A stretch of DNA of 64,000 nucleotides from Nevskiaceae bacterium (GCA_004298465.1 SCRT01000012.1:186001-250000); one strand, 5' to 3'; counted from the first letter of the stretch, positions 1 through 10,713 are shown. Numbers and translations are program-made. Notes: generated from the letters alone by a model not told the origin.

Positions 1-2309
<2,309 letters not shown>

Positions 2310-2332
2310 ACACCGATCAACGGAGCAGACAC

Positions 2333-3796
2333 ATGGGCAAGATCACCGGCTTCATGGAATACGAGCGCACGCATGAGCATTACGCGCCGGTTTCCGAACG
2401 TCTCAAGAACTTCCGCGAATTCATCGACACGCTGGACGACGCGACGGCACAGGTGGAAGGCGCGCGCTGCATGGACTGCGGCATTCCGTTTTGTCACAAC
2501 GGCTGCCCGGTCAACAACATCATTCCGCAATGGAATGACCTCGTCTATCACGGCGATGTCCGGCGGGCGCTGGAAATCCTCCATTCCACGAACAACTTCC
2601 CGGACTTCACGGGCCGCATCTGCCCGGCGCCGTGCGAGGAAGCCTGTACGTTGAACTACACCGGCACGCCGGTGGGCATCAAGTCCATCGAGCGCTACCT
2701 GGTTGAGAGCGGCTGGAAGAACGGCTGGATCGTGCCGCAGCCGGCCGCCGTGAAGACCGGCAAGCGCGTTGCCATCGTCGGCTCCGGGCCGTCCGGGCTG
2801 GCAGCCGCACAGCAGCTCGCGCGCACCGGCCATGACGTCACGGTGTTCGAGAAGAACGACCGCATCGGCGGTCTGCTGCGCTACGGCATTCCCGGCTTCA
2901 AGCTGGAGAAGAAGAACGTGGACCGTCGCCTCGCCCAGCTGGAGGCCGAAGGCGTGAAGTTCCGCCCCGGCGTATTCGTTGGCAAGGAAAAACCGGCGCA
3001 CGTCACGAACCTCGCCACGGAAACCATCGCGCCGAAGAAGCTGCTGAAGGATTACGACGCGGTGCTGATGTGCACGGGCTGCGAAGCCCCGCGCGACCTG
3101 CCGATCGCGGGCCGCGAGCTGAACGGTGTGCACTTCGCCATGGAATTCCTGCCGCAGCAGAACCGCATCGACGCCGGTGACACGGTGGCGGACGCCATCA
3201 GCGCCAAGGGCAAGCACGTTGTCGTCATCGGCGGCGGCGACACCGGTTCGGACTGCGTCGGCACCTCGCACCGCCAGGGCGCGAAATCCATCACCCAGAT
3301 CGAGCTCATGCCGCGCCCGCCGGAACACGAGGACAAGCCGCTGGTGTGGCCGTACTGGCCGATCAAGCTGCGCACCTCCTCATCGCACGAGGAAGGCTGC
3401 GAGCGCGACTGGTCGATCGCCACCAAGCGCTTCGAAGGCAAGAACGGGAAACTGACGAAAATCGTCTGCTGCCGCCTGCAGTGGGAAGGCCGCAAGATGG
3501 CGGAAATCCCGGATTCCGAGTTCGAGATCAAGGCCGAGCTCGTGCTGCTGGCCATGGGTTTCGTCCACCCGCCAGCCGAGATGCTGGACGCCTTCGGCGT
3601 CGACAAGACCCCGCGTGGCAATGCCAACGCCACGGAAGCGCGCGACGGCGGCTACCGCACGAACGTGGACAAGCTGTTCGCCGCCGGCGACACGCGCCGC
3701 GGCCAGTCGCTCGTGGTATGGGCGATCCGCGAAGGTCGGCAGGCCGCGCGGGCCGTGGACGAATTCCTCATGGGCACGACGGAGCTGCCGCGCTGA
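2333..3796 (+). CDS. gltD: Glutamate synthase small subunit (GltD)
   Basis: 487 residues, the usual length for GltD. The N-terminal cysteine-rich part ([14 protein letters not shown] and CPAPCEEAC) binds two 4Fe-4S clusters. The first dinucleotide fold ([15 protein letters not shown], near residue 145) binds FAD, and the second ([15 protein letters not shown], near residue 295) binds NADPH. It passes electrons from NADPH to GltB. The ATG start has a purine-rich site (CGGAGC) upstream and lies 23 bp after the gltB stop, so the two form an operon. All cysteines expected here are present, unlike in the neighbouring gltB. Confidence 0.97.
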   Translation: MGKITGFMEYERTHEHYAPVSERLKNFREFIDTLDDATAQVEGARCMDCGIPFCHNGCPVNNIIPQWNDLVYHGDVRRALEILHSTNNFPDFTGRICPAPCEEACTLNYTGTPVGIKSIERYLVESGWKNGWIVPQPAAVKTGKRVAIVGSGPSGLAAAQQLARTGHDVTVFEKNDRIGGLLRYGIPGFKLEKKNVDRRLAQLEAEGVKFRPGVFVGKEKPAHVTNLATETIAPKKLLKDYDAVLMCTGCEAPRDLPIAGRELNGVHFAMEFLPQQNRIDAGDTVADAISAKGKHVVVIGGGDTGSDCVGTSHRQGAKSITQIELMPRPPEHEDKPLVWPYWPIKLRTSSSHEEGCERDWSIATKRFEGKNGKLTKIVCCRLQWEGRKMAEIPDSEFEIKAELVLLAMGFVHPPAEMLDAFGVDKTPRGNANATEARDGGYRTNVDKLFAAGDTRRGQSLVVWAIREGRQAARAVDEFLMGTTELPR

Positions 3797-3900
3797 GGCG
3801 GCGTTCGCTCGAAACTGGCGCTCGGCGTAGGACACGCGGCGGAGGGGCTTCCGCTGTGGCGCTGGCGCTGGCGCTTTACGCTGTCGAAGCAGCGTTTCGA

Positions 3901-3937
3901 CTCAGCCCGCTCTGTCGAGCGGACTGACCACGCCTCG
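3901..3937 (-). repeat. Extra copy of the intI 3' end (37-bp direct repeat, copy A)
   Basis: These 37 bp match positions 3999-4035 with three mismatches. On the minus strand they read ...[15 protein letters not shown], which is closer to the usual integron-integrase C-terminus (SPLD) than the copy inside the intI remnant (ASLLDRAG). It therefore looks like the tail of a second intI-like sequence left behind gltD. The 200 bp between gltD and the intI remnant otherwise hold only low-complexity GC-rich sequence. Confidence 0.6.
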
Positions 3938-3998
3938 GTCCGGCCCTGCGCGGCTGCCGCCGCTACGGGCGCTCGGCGTTGGCGAAGCGGTGCTTCGC

Positions 3999-4035
3999 CT
4001 CAGCCCGCTCTATCGAGCAGACTGGCCACGCCTCG
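3999..4035 (-). repeat. 37-bp direct repeat, copy B (3' end of the intI remnant)
   Basis: This is the second copy of the repeat at 3901-3937, 98 bp away in the same orientation. It encodes the last residues and stop of the integron integrase remnant. Confidence 0.6.
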
Positions 4036-4768
4036 CCCACCGCGGTTCAGGACGTGCGTGTAGATCATCGTGGTCCTCACGTCCGCGTGGCCCAGCAATT
4101 CCTGCACGGTGCGAATGTCGTAGCCCGATTCCAGCAAGTGTGTTGCAAACGAATGGCGCAACCAAGGAGTCGGGCAAGACCGTTACACGATCCCTTGCGC
4201 CCTCGCCGCCGCGGACCATGATCTGGTGGCGGTCGAACTCGACATCTTTTACCCTGAGCCGCACGCCCTCCATCAGCCGCATACCGGTTCCGTACAGCAG
4301 CCGAGCCACCAGCCCCGAGACATCCGCCGGCAACCCCTGCATCAACCGCCTCGCCTCATCTTCGGACAAGACAGTGGGCAAACGTTTCGGCTTCTTCGCA
4401 CGGGTTACGTCCCCCAGCCATGGCAACTCGATTTCCAGCACTTCCTTGTACAGGAACAACAGTGCGGAAAGCGCGAGATTCTGCGTATTTGCCGCAACAT
4501 GGCGATGAATTGCCAGATCGCTCAGGAATGCCTCAACCTCTCGTGCACCCATCTCACGCGGGTGCCGCTTGCCGTGGAACAGGATGAAACGTTTGATCCA
4601 ATGCACATAAGCCTGTTCCGTTTGCAGGCTGTAGTGTCGTGTGCGTATCTCCGCCCTCACCTGATCGAGCAGCCTCGGTGGACGGCCTTTGGTGCGGGAT
4701 GGTGGTGCAGATGTTTGAATGAGGCGCGGCGTGTGTGTGCTATACGTCATTAAAGGCGCATTACGCAT
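4000..4768 (-). pseudogene. intI: Integron integrase IntI, internally deleted and frameshifted
   Basis: The N-terminal half is a typical integron tyrosine recombinase (RTRHYSLQTEQAYVHWIKRF; LARLLYGTGMRLMEG with the first catalytic Arg). After VTVLPDS, near 4172, the frame breaks. The family C-terminus continues in another frame: [12 protein letters not shown] with the His/Arg pair, [17 protein letters not shown] with the catalytic Tyr, and a stop at 4000-4002. Compared with IntI1, roughly 90 residues are missing between LPES and TPHTLRH, including the integron-specific insertion. The gene points left and the cassettes lie on its right, which is the normal intI/attI arrangement. The product cannot be an active recombinase. 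The start may be 4768 or 4750. Confidence 0.9.
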
Positions 4769-4780
4769 CGTTTATACGTC

Positions 4781-4795
4781 TAGTTAGCGTTAGGC
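4781..4795 (+). other. attI-like core site
   Basis: The sequence TAGTTAGCGTTAGGC contains a GTTAGGC core that fits the GTTRRRY recombination consensus. It sits just upstream of intI and directly in front of the first cassette reading frame, where attI or the attI/cassette junction is expected. Confidence 0.65.
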
Positions 4796-4799
4796 ACAT

Positions 4800-5102
4800 A
4801 TGTCCACGAATCACGCCAAGTATCACTACAGCATCACTTGCAACACATCTGATGCAACTGTGCTGCACTGCCTTCGTGCGATTGCTCAATGTGTGGAGCA
4901 AGCCGAGTATCCGCAGATCGGTTGGGGTGGTACCACCCAAGCATTCTGGAAGCGCAACAACAATCAATTCACGGTGCGCTTCACTGATCCGAGCTTCCGG
5001 TCGGCTTTCGTCTTGGAGGCCAATCGACTTCTTAGTGGGTATTGGTCTCAAATTTCCACCAGCAACAATGATCCGGCGTCGCCTCAGCGGCAGCACGCCT
5101 AA
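4800..5102 (+). CDS. Integron cassette protein of unknown function
   Basis: A 100-residue soluble protein that fills the first gene cassette. It starts 5 bp after the GTTAGGC core, and its stop codon lies inside the attC site, a typical compact cassette layout. The sequence (IGWGGTTQAFWKRNNNQFTVRFTDPSFRSAFV in its middle part) looks like a small folded alpha/beta domain. No signal peptide, membrane segment or catalytic motif is visible, and I do not recognise the family. Confidence 0.7.
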   Translation: MSTNHAKYHYSITCNTSDATVLHCLRAIAQCVEQAEYPQIGWGGTTQAFWKRNNNQFTVRFTDPSFRSAFVLEANRLLSGYWSQISTSNNDPASPQRQHA

Positions 5103-5153
5103 CAGTTCGTTCAAGGCGGACGGCTTCGCCGCCGCTCAACTCCAGCGTTAGCT
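5097..5153 (+). other. attC recombination site (59-base element)
   Basis: It begins with GCCTAAC, ends with GTTAGCT (GTTRRRY with one mismatch), and encloses the complementary pair GGCGG/CCGCC around a short loop. Size (57 bp) and layout match the short attC class found in class 1-type cassettes. It closes the first cassette. No second attC is visible to the right of the toxin-antitoxin pair. Confidence 0.85.
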
Positions 5154-5176
5154 GCTGAAAGCAGCACTTGCACGTG

Positions 5177-5194
5177 CGTACGTCATGACGTACG
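5177..5194. promoter_or_regulatory. Perfect 18-bp palindrome, likely toxin-antitoxin operator
   Basis: CGTACGTCATGACGTACG is its own reverse complement and lies 26-43 bp upstream of the antitoxin start. YefM-type antitoxins usually repress their own operon through such a palindrome, so operator function is inferred from position. Confidence 0.6.
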
Positions 5195-5219
5195 ATGTAG
5201 TCATGAACGGAGCTCACCT

Positions 5220-5462
5220 ATGACCATTCTTACCGCAAGCGAAGCGCGCGCCAATCTCTATCGGCTCATTGACCAAGCAGCAGAATCGCACGAGCCTGTT
5301 CTCATCTCAGGCAAGCGAGGCAATGCAGTGCTTGTCTCGGAGCAAGATTGGAGCGCGGTGCAGGAAACGCTGCATCTGCTGTCTGTTCCTGGCATGCGTG
5401 AATCCATCAAGGCCGGGATGGTCGAGTCGGTGGGGGCGTGCTCCACGGAGCTCAAGTGGTGA
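5220..5462 (+). CDS. yefM: YefM/Phd-family antitoxin
   Basis: 80 residues with the Phd/YefM N-terminal DNA-binding fold (MTILTASEARANLYRLIDQ) and the family's LISGKRGNAVLVSEQDW stretch. The C-terminal half is expected to wrap the toxin. The ATG is preceded by GGAG. The stop overlaps the toxin start, so the pair is translationally coupled, as usual in type II systems. It lies in the second cassette position of the decayed integron, where such pairs often stabilise arrays. Confidence 0.9.
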   Translation: MTILTASEARANLYRLIDQAAESHEPVLISGKRGNAVLVSEQDWSAVQETLHLLSVPGMRESIKAGMVESVGACSTELKW

Positions 5463-5722
5463 CGTGGAAGGTCGCCTTCACCAACCACGCACAGAAGGAT
5501 GCCAAGAAGCTTGCCGCAGCGGGTCTCAAGGAGAAGGCACAAGTGCTTTTGGGCATTTTGGCCGTCAACCCGTTTCAAACTCCGCCACCCTACGAGAAAT
5601 TAGTCGGTGATCTGGCTGGCGCATACTCTCGCCGCATCAACATCCAGCATCGCCTCGTGTACCAAGTCATCCAGGACGGTCGGGTCGTCAAGGTGCTACG
5701 CATGTGGACGCACTACGAGTAG
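5456..5722 (+). CDS. yoeB: Txe/YoeB-family mRNA interferase toxin
   Basis: 88 residues starting with VVTWKVAFTNHAQKDAKKL and ending with SRRINIQHRLVYQV and WTHYE, the conserved substrate-binding and catalytic end of YoeB toxins. It cleaves ribosome-bound mRNA when YefM is lost. The start is GTG at 5456 (5459 is an alternative), overlapping the antitoxin stop. The reading frame is intact and full length, so the system is probably functional. Confidence 0.88.
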   Translation: MVTWKVAFTNHAQKDAKKLAAAGLKEKAQVLLGILAVNPFQTPPPYEKLVGDLAGAYSRRINIQHRLVYQVIQDGRVVKVLRMWTHYE

Positions 5723-5726
5723 CAGC

Positions 5727-6046
5727 TGGGGAAACTCTGAATAACCTGCTGCGCTCGACATCCCGCGCGAGGGCGGTGCTTCAGCCTCGCCGGATGGAGG
5801 GTGCGTGACGGATGTTGGCGCAGGCGAGGCTGAGTGCGCCCGCTCCCGCACCCACCGTTCCGGGCACCGTGTCGCGGGCGCAATCCTCATGTACCCCCAC
5901 GTACACTCCGGTTCCTGCCGGCCGGCCCGCGCGTGAAGCGCGGGCGTTCGGCGGCACAAGATGCCACTGGCATCTTGTGACCACCCCGCCTCACCCATCC
6001 TCGCGCGACCTGTCTTCGCTCGCGACGGTTATTCATAGTTTCCCAA
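5727..6046. mobile_element. MITE-like element bounded by imperfect inverted repeats
   Basis: The left end (5727-5746, TGGGGAAACTCTGAATAACC) and the right end (6027-6046, reverse complement TTGGGAAACTATGAATAACC) match at 18 of 20 positions. The similarity continues inward with a gap to CGCGCGAGG (5764-5772) and its complement near 5999. The 320 bp contain no plausible gene. Inside are short hairpins, such as CAAGATGCC/GGCATCTTG near 5960. The right end lies inside the start of a vapC, which it truncates. No transposase is encoded, so movement would need help from a related IS. I could not name the family. Confidence 0.6.
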
Positions 6047-6086
6047 GTAGTCGATCCAGACACTGGAATCGACGAAAATTACGCAT
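6029..6086 (-). pseudogene. vapC: vapC toxin remnant cut off by the inverted-repeat element
   Basis: Directly after vapB, the minus strand encodes VIFVDSSVWIDYL, the signature start of PIN-domain VapC toxins with the first catalytic Asp. It then runs into the inverted-repeat end and stops (NYE-stop). The ATG at 6086 is in a different frame from this peptide, so there is a frameshift as well. About 13 codons of a gene of some 130 codons remain. The toxin is dead. Confidence 0.8.
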
Positions 6087-6092
6087 CACCCC

Positions 6093-6275
6093 TTAAATTC
6101 TTTCCAGGTCGCCCTGGCAATCGATCTTGTCTCGCAAGGTCTTGATTTGTTGTCGTTTCTTGAGGGTGAACAAGGGGCGCACCCCAAGCTCGACAGCTTC
6201 CCGCTTGGTCCTGAGCCCCGTAGCACGCAAAACATCACGCATGAGGGCGTCGTCAATGACGATATTCGTTCGCAT
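6093..6275 (-). CDS. vapB: VapB-family antitoxin (orphan)
   Basis: 60 residues beginning MRTNIVIDDALM and continuing with RATGLRTKREAVELG, the ribbon-helix-helix antitoxin pattern of the VapB/DUF2191 group. It ends with a conserved QGDLERI tail. Its partner vapC, expected 5-10 bp downstream, is reduced to a few codons. The frame is open further upstream to 6728, but that extension is not protein-like, and the ATG at 6275 fits the family start. Confidence 0.85.
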   Translation of the reverse strand: MRTNIVIDDALMRDVLRATGLRTKREAVELGVRPLFTLKKRQQIKTLRDKIDCQGDLERI

Positions 6276-6343
6276 GCGTATGTTCCGGGCCGTTTCCGCA
6301 CGCTCTGCAGCGAGCTGGCATTCATTCAAGCCGAAGCTTGACG

Positions 6344-6547
6344 TCACGCCCACATCGCCACCGCGATGCACGCGAGGATGATGCAGAACATCCCGGCGGG
6401 AAACAGGGCGGCGATGGCCAGCATCGGCGTAGCCCGGTGCCGGGCGTCGCACGCGCCCTGTGGACGCAGTACGAGGAAGGCCAGCCCGATGAACAGGCCG
6501 ACGAGGATCGTCAGCGTGATGACGAGCAGCGGAGTGACGTGAATCAT
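6344..6547 (-). CDS. Small membrane protein, function unknown
   Basis: 67 residues with two clear hydrophobic segments (about residues 5-27 and 42-66) separated by a short polar loop (RPQGACDARHRAT). No family is recognised. No strong ribosome-binding site is visible in front of the ATG at 6547, so the call rests on the membrane-protein pattern and codon-like composition. It stands alone between vapB and the esterase. The remaining 200 bp up to the esterase start hold no gene that I can see. Confidence 0.45.
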   Translation of the reverse strand: MIHVTPLLVITLTILVGLFIGLAFLVLRPQGACDARHRATPMLAIAALFPAGMFCIILACIAVAMWA

Positions 6548-6754
6548 GTGGCGATCCGCACGTGGGCAGGCGTGCGGATTGTGCCCCCGTTCGGTGCTGG
6601 CTGCCGTGTTTCACGTTTCCCTCATCGAGTTTCGCGCGCGTGCTAATGTTGCGTGACGCGTGCACGGTAATGGTGCGTACTGCCATGTCGTGTGCCGTCA
6701 GTGACGTACCGACGCGTGTCGGGCACATGAATTGAAACGAATGAGGAGAGACCT

Positions 6755-7693
6755 GTGGGCAAACTTGATCCGGATGTAAAAAATGTTCTCGATGCCATGG
6801 CGGCGTCGGGCATCACCTTCGATCAGCTGTCACCGGCGGAGGCGCGTCAGGCGTTTGCCGATGCGATCGCACAGCTCGGCGGCTCGAAGCCCGATGTGGA
6901 AGTGCAGATCCGCGACTGGCAGGGCCCGGCGATGAAGCTGCCGCTGCGCGTCTATCGTCCCAAGGGCACGCCGAAGGACAAGAAGCTTCCGGCCTTGCTC
7001 TACATCCACGGCGGCGGCTGGGTGATCGGCGACCTCGACGTCTACGACCGCGCCTGCCGTGTGTTGTGCGAGGCATCGGGCTGCGCCGTTCTGTCCTTCG
7101 AATACCGGCTGGCGCCGGAGCACAAGTTCCCGGCCGCCGCGGAGGATGCGTGCGCTGTAGCGCCGTGGGCGGTGAAGCACGCCGGCGAGCTGGGGATCGA
7201 CACCAGTCGCCTGGCGGTGGGCGGCGACTCGGCAGGCGGCAACCTGGCGGCGGTCGCGGCGCTGGCGGCGCGCGATGCGGGCGGGTTGAAGCTCAAGCAC
7301 CAGCTGCTGATCTTCCCGGTCTGCGACATCACGCAGGAATTCCCGAGTGGCACGACCAACGCGGAAGGCTATTTCCTCACCGCGAAGATGATGCAGTACT
7401 TCGGTGCCCATTATCTGGATGGCCCCGAGGAGGCCGCGGACTGGCGCATGTCGCCGAACCAGGCGAAGAACCATGCGAACCTGCCTTCGGCCACGGTCGT
7501 GGTGGCGGAATTCGACCCGTTGCGCGACGACGGTATCGCCTATGGTGAAACGCTGAAGAAGGCCGGCGTGCACGTCGACCTCATGCGCTTCGACGGCGTG
7601 ATCCACGACTTCACGCTCATGGACGGCGCAATTCCGGCCGGGCGTGCCGCGCTGAAGAAGATCGGCGCCGCGGTAGGCAAGGCGCTGGCCTGA
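6755..7693 (+). CDS. Alpha/beta hydrolase of the HSL family (esterase)
   Basis: 312 residues. The oxyanion-hole motif HGGGW (near residue 86), the nucleophile motif GDSAGG (near 159), an acid in EFDPLRDDG (near 251) and the His in IHDF (near 287) form the full catalytic set of hormone-sensitive-lipase-type esterases. No signal peptide, so it is cytoplasmic. Start is GTG with GAGGAGA upstream. It stands alone and converges on the DUF1302 gene, with a shared terminator between them. The substrate cannot be told. Confidence 0.9.
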   Translation: MGKLDPDVKNVLDAMAASGITFDQLSPAEARQAFADAIAQLGGSKPDVEVQIRDWQGPAMKLPLRVYRPKGTPKDKKLPALLYIHGGGWVIGDLDVYDRACRVLCEASGCAVLSFEYRLAPEHKFPAAAEDACAVAPWAVKHAGELGIDTSRLAVGGDSAGGNLAAVAALAARDAGGLKLKHQLLIFPVCDITQEFPSGTTNAEGYFLTAKMMQYFGAHYLDGPEEAADWRMSPNQAKNHANLPSATVVVAEFDPLRDDGIAYGETLKKAGVHVDLMRFDGVIHDFTLMDGAIPAGRAALKKIGAAVGKALA

Positions 7694-7750
7694 GGTCAGC
7701 CCACCTTCGTACGGCGGGGGGCGTTACCCACGGTTGCAGGTGGGGTAAGA

Positions 7751-7786
7751 AAAAGGCGGGAACGGAGTCTTCCGTTCCCGCCTTTT
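7751..7786. terminator. Bidirectional intrinsic terminator
   Basis: A perfect 16-bp stem (AAAAGGCGGGAACGGA and its complement) with a GTCT loop, flanked by A-run and T-run. It lies between two convergent genes and can stop transcription from both sides. Confidence 0.9.
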
Positions 7787-7804
7787 CTATTTTATGTCGT
7801 GCCT

Positions 7805-9871
7805 TCAGAATTGATACTGCAAGCGTACCGAGACTTCGTTTGCATACTGGCTGGTCGAGCCGAACAGGTTGTTGTTCGGGTTACCCCACAGGCGGCCGTT
7901 CACATAGTTGTAGAACATGGTGGCCTGCCAACGTGCACTGGGCGTCCACTGCACAGCGGGCTGCACGAGCAGGCCGCCGTGAACGTCGAACAGCGTGGCC
8001 AGCGCGACCTGCCAGATCTTGTTCGGGAACGGCTGCTGGGCCGCGAACACGACGTAGTTGGCGCCGCTGATGCCATGCGGATTGGGATCCGTCCGGGGTG
8101 CACAGGCTCCCGAATTACTCGCGATGTTAGCGGTCGTAAGCGCGGCCGCATTGCAGTTGGCGGGATCCACTGGCACGTAGTCGTGCGCCCCGTAGCCCGC
8201 CAGCGCACGCCCAAACAGGTCACTGCGCGAGCGGTGCATGTACTGCAGCACGAGGTAGGTCGAAGGAGCGCCTTCCACGAAACGATAGTATTTCTCGAGG
8301 ATGAAGGCACCCACCCAGTCGTTCGAGCGCAGGAATTGCGTGCTCGCGTCGGGCGCCGTGAAGGTGCGGTTCGGCGTATAGCGAACTTCCAGATGCATCA
8401 CGATCTGGTTCAGGAAGGAATTCGTCGCGCCCGTATTCGTGACGTATCCGAAACCTAACCCGATGTTGTCTTCGCGGAAATACTTGCGCGCCAGGTAGCC
8501 ACGCAAACCATTGCCCAGATCGTGAAAGGCGTTGAGCTCGCTGAAGGCGCCGAGCGCATTCGGCACGGGTACTCCGCCCAACATCCCCGAAGCGGGAAAC
8601 TCGTTGATGCCAGTGTTCAGGGCGCCCGTGCCATCAAAGCGATACCTGCCGGCGTAGTTGAACCATTCATATGCGGAAGTTGCGCCGGTCGGGTTGGAGG
8701 AGAACGGCGTTCCCGCCGAAAGTGGGCCGATGCCTGCCGGCAGGTTCGGATAATCCCGATCGACGTTGGACTGCGTCCAGCTGTACGCCCCCCATGGGTT
8801 GTAGCGCCGCCCGTACATGGCCTCGACACTCCACTGATCGAACTGGGCCGTCAGCCGGATGGCGGTATTCAGCCGCGTTTCGTAGTCCTTGTAGTGGTCG
8901 TAGACCGTGAACTGGGATGGAATCGCGCTGTAGGATGTTTCCGGGTTGCCGAGGATGGTGGGCTGGAACTTCTCGACGTAGGCATCGACGTTCAGGATTT
9001 GGTTAGCCTGCCACATCACGCGCAACGCCGGTGCTGGTACGCGCTTGTCCTGGTATTCCTCTTGTGCGTAGTCGAACAGCGAGTGACGACGCAGGTCCAG
9101 GCCGTTTGCCGTGTCGAAGACACGGAAGAAGATTGCATTGCCCCACGCGATCTGCTGCTGGCCAAACCGGATGTTGACCGGACCAGGGTGGTATTCGAGG
9201 AACAGCGACTGGAAGAAGACTTGCCCATTGGGGGAATCCCATTCCAGCGGGACCGGATGGTTGTCGTAGCGCCCCTTGCCGTCGCCTACGCGATACTGGA
9301 ACAGGTTGGGCGCACCGCCGTAGAGCGACGGGTTGCCGCCCTGCAGCGCGCATCCGCCCGTCCCGCCGGGGAAATTCGCTGGTGTTCCTGTGAGCCCCGG
9401 TCCTGGCACGCATTGGTGGACCTGGTTCAGATCCCCCCAGTTGAAGCTGTTGTAGTTGCCGGGGTCGGCTATGCCAATCAAATGCCCGCGCAGGTTCAGA
9501 TCGGACCCGATGCGCCAGTTGCCACTGAGTTCACCCCGCAGGATATGGTAATTGAAGAGCGTATTTTTTCGATGATCCCCGGGCTTGAGATAGGGTGTGG
9601 TCTGCAGATACGCCGGAACCAGTCCGTTGCTCGTCGGTCGCGTGACGGTATAGGTGCTGAAGTCGTTGCCCCCGAAATTCGCCGGGTTTGTCTGGTTGCT
9701 GGTGCTCATCGCTACTTCACCCCGCACGAACCCCCATAGCGACACGTGATCCGTCCACCACGACGGCATCGCCTGCGCTGCGGTGGAAGCGCCCAGCGCG
9801 GCGGCGGCGATCAGCGTGGTTGCAACGACAGATGGAAAAGTGCGGCGGGTGCTGCCTGGTGTGCTTTTCAT
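7805..9871 (-). CDS. DUF1302-family outer-membrane protein
   Basis: 688 residues from the ATG at 9871, which has GGAGAA upstream. The frame continues further upstream but without a start that fits. An N-terminal signal peptide (VVATTLIAAAALGASTAAQA) is followed by a long beta-rich chain with alternating aromatic residues, ending in a C-terminal VSVRLQYQF typical of outer-membrane barrels. The family is often found next to DUF1329 proteins and RND transporters in degraders of hydrophobic compounds, and a role in uptake or export is inferred. This copy is isolated. A related copy lies at 14756-16774. Confidence 0.85.
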   Translation of the reverse strand: MKSTPGSTRRTFPSVVATTLIAAAALGASTAAQAMPSWWTDHVSLWGFVRGEVAMSTSNQTNPANFGGNDFSTYTVTRPTSNGLVPAYLQTTPYLKPGDHRKNTLFNYHILRGELSGNWRIGSDLNLRGHLIGIADPGNYNSFNWGDLNQVHQCVPGPGLTGTPANFPGGTGGCALQGGNPSLYGGAPNLFQYRVGDGKGRYDNHPVPLEWDSPNGQVFFQSLFLEYHPGPVNIRFGQQQIAWGNAIFFRVFDTANGLDLRRHSLFDYAQEEYQDKRVPAPALRVMWQANQILNVDAYVEKFQPTILGNPETSYSAIPSQFTVYDHYKDYETRLNTAIRLTAQFDQWSVEAMYGRRYNPWGAYSWTQSNVDRDYPNLPAGIGPLSAGTPFSSNPTGATSAYEWFNYAGRYRFDGTGALNTGINEFPASGMLGGVPVPNALGAFSELNAFHDLGNGLRGYLARKYFREDNIGLGFGYVTNTGATNSFLNQIVMHLEVRYTPNRTFTAPDASTQFLRSNDWVGAFILEKYYRFVEGAPSTYLVLQYMHRSRSDLFGRALAGYGAHDYVPVDPANCNAAALTTANIASNSGACAPRTDPNPHGISGANYVVFAAQQPFPNKIWQVALATLFDVHGGLLVQPAVQWTPSARWQATMFYNYVNGRLWGNPNNNLFGSTSQYANEVSVRLQYQF

Positions 9872-10254
9872 CTTTTCTCCCCTTGGTCGAGTCTTGTCCG
9901 TGAGGCCCGTATCCTTGACGAGCCTGCATCGGGTGCAACAAACCGGACTGCAGTGTCTAACGTGTCTTATATACCTCAATCTTTGCAGAGGGCAAGCGAC
10001 GAGCGGTATTTTCCAGAGCGACGAAAGGGTGGGCAAGTCGGGAATTTTCGACGTGATTCTGTTCGAGAGGAGGAAGCTGTAGCTGGTGGGCAGGCCGTCG
10101 CGCGATCTTTTCGCCACTCACCCCTTGTTGCCATATCCCCGTGCTAGAGTCTGCCGCACCGCACAAGAACGTGCGGCAGGACGCGGCGTGGGCCGAGGCG
10201 GGTGGCCGAATCCGCGACGAGATGTCAAGACAACACGATTGAGGAGAATGCGAC
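9872..10254. other. Divergent intergenic region (383 bp)
   Basis: It lies between the DUF1302 gene (left) and the small membrane protein (right) and must carry both promoters. I see a hairpin at 10151-10179 (CTGCCGCAC/GTGCGGCAG) but no good -24/-12 element and no reading frame that looks real. Confidence 0.6.
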
Positions 10255-10713
10255 ATGACGGATGAAGTTCGGTTGAAGTATCTGCGCTGGCTGCTGGTCG
10301 CACTGGGCGTGACTTTTGTCTTCGGGACCTGGCCGTTGATGCATTTCTGGGCTTCGGGCTGGGGCTGGGGTGAAGTCCCGGGGTATCTGCTGCACTCGCC
10401 GGAAGCCGCCGCAGGTTTCACCGGCATGTCCAGCAGCCCGAAGATGATCATTGCACTCTATGAAGTGCTCGGCGTGTTCCTGCTGCTGGCCGCGATCCGG
10501 CCGCAGGCCTACTACAGCCTGATTTCCTTCGCCATCTGGTCCAGCTTCGCGCATGCGGCGGTCATGGCGTGGATGGCCTTCGGCGACTTCGCACACCACG
10601 GCGGGCACTTGGTGGGCGACGTTCCTGGGTTGTTCATCGTCGGCGCGCTGCTTGCGTGGCTGTGCCCGCGAGCGTTCAAGCTGCAATTCGGGGATGACGG
10701 GCAAACGGCCTGA
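10255..10713 (+). CDS. Four-helix inner-membrane protein, DUF6632-like
   Basis: 152 residues with four hydrophobic segments (about residues 10-30, 63-83, 85-108 and 121-139). Trp- and Gly-rich loops (WASGWGWGEVPGY) and a His pair (HHGGHL) lie before the last helix. The family tentatively recalled is DUF6632; no function is known. Start is ATG with GAGGAGAA upstream. The gene is monocistronic. Confidence 0.75.
   Translation: MTDEVRLKYLRWLLVALGVTFVFGTWPLMHFWASGWGWGEVPGYLLHSPEAAAGFTGMSSSPKMIIALYEVLGVFLLLAAIRPQAYYSLISFAIWSSFAHAAVMAWMAFGDFAHHGGHLVGDVPGLFIVGALLAWLCPRAFKLQFGDDGQTA

Noticed and set aside
6276..6728. Upstream in-frame extension of vapB
   Set aside because: The added residues are not protein-like and overlap the small membrane gene. 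The family start is MRTNIVIDD at 6275.
9872..10117. 82-codon N-terminal extension of the DUF1302 protein
   Set aside because: It would bury the signal peptide. The ATG at 9871 has a good ribosome-binding site and starts directly before the signal peptide.
9872..10254. Searched for a sigma-54 promoter of the orphan DUF1302 or the small membrane gene
   Set aside because: No TGGC/TTGC pair with the correct 10-bp GG-GC spacing was found on either strand.
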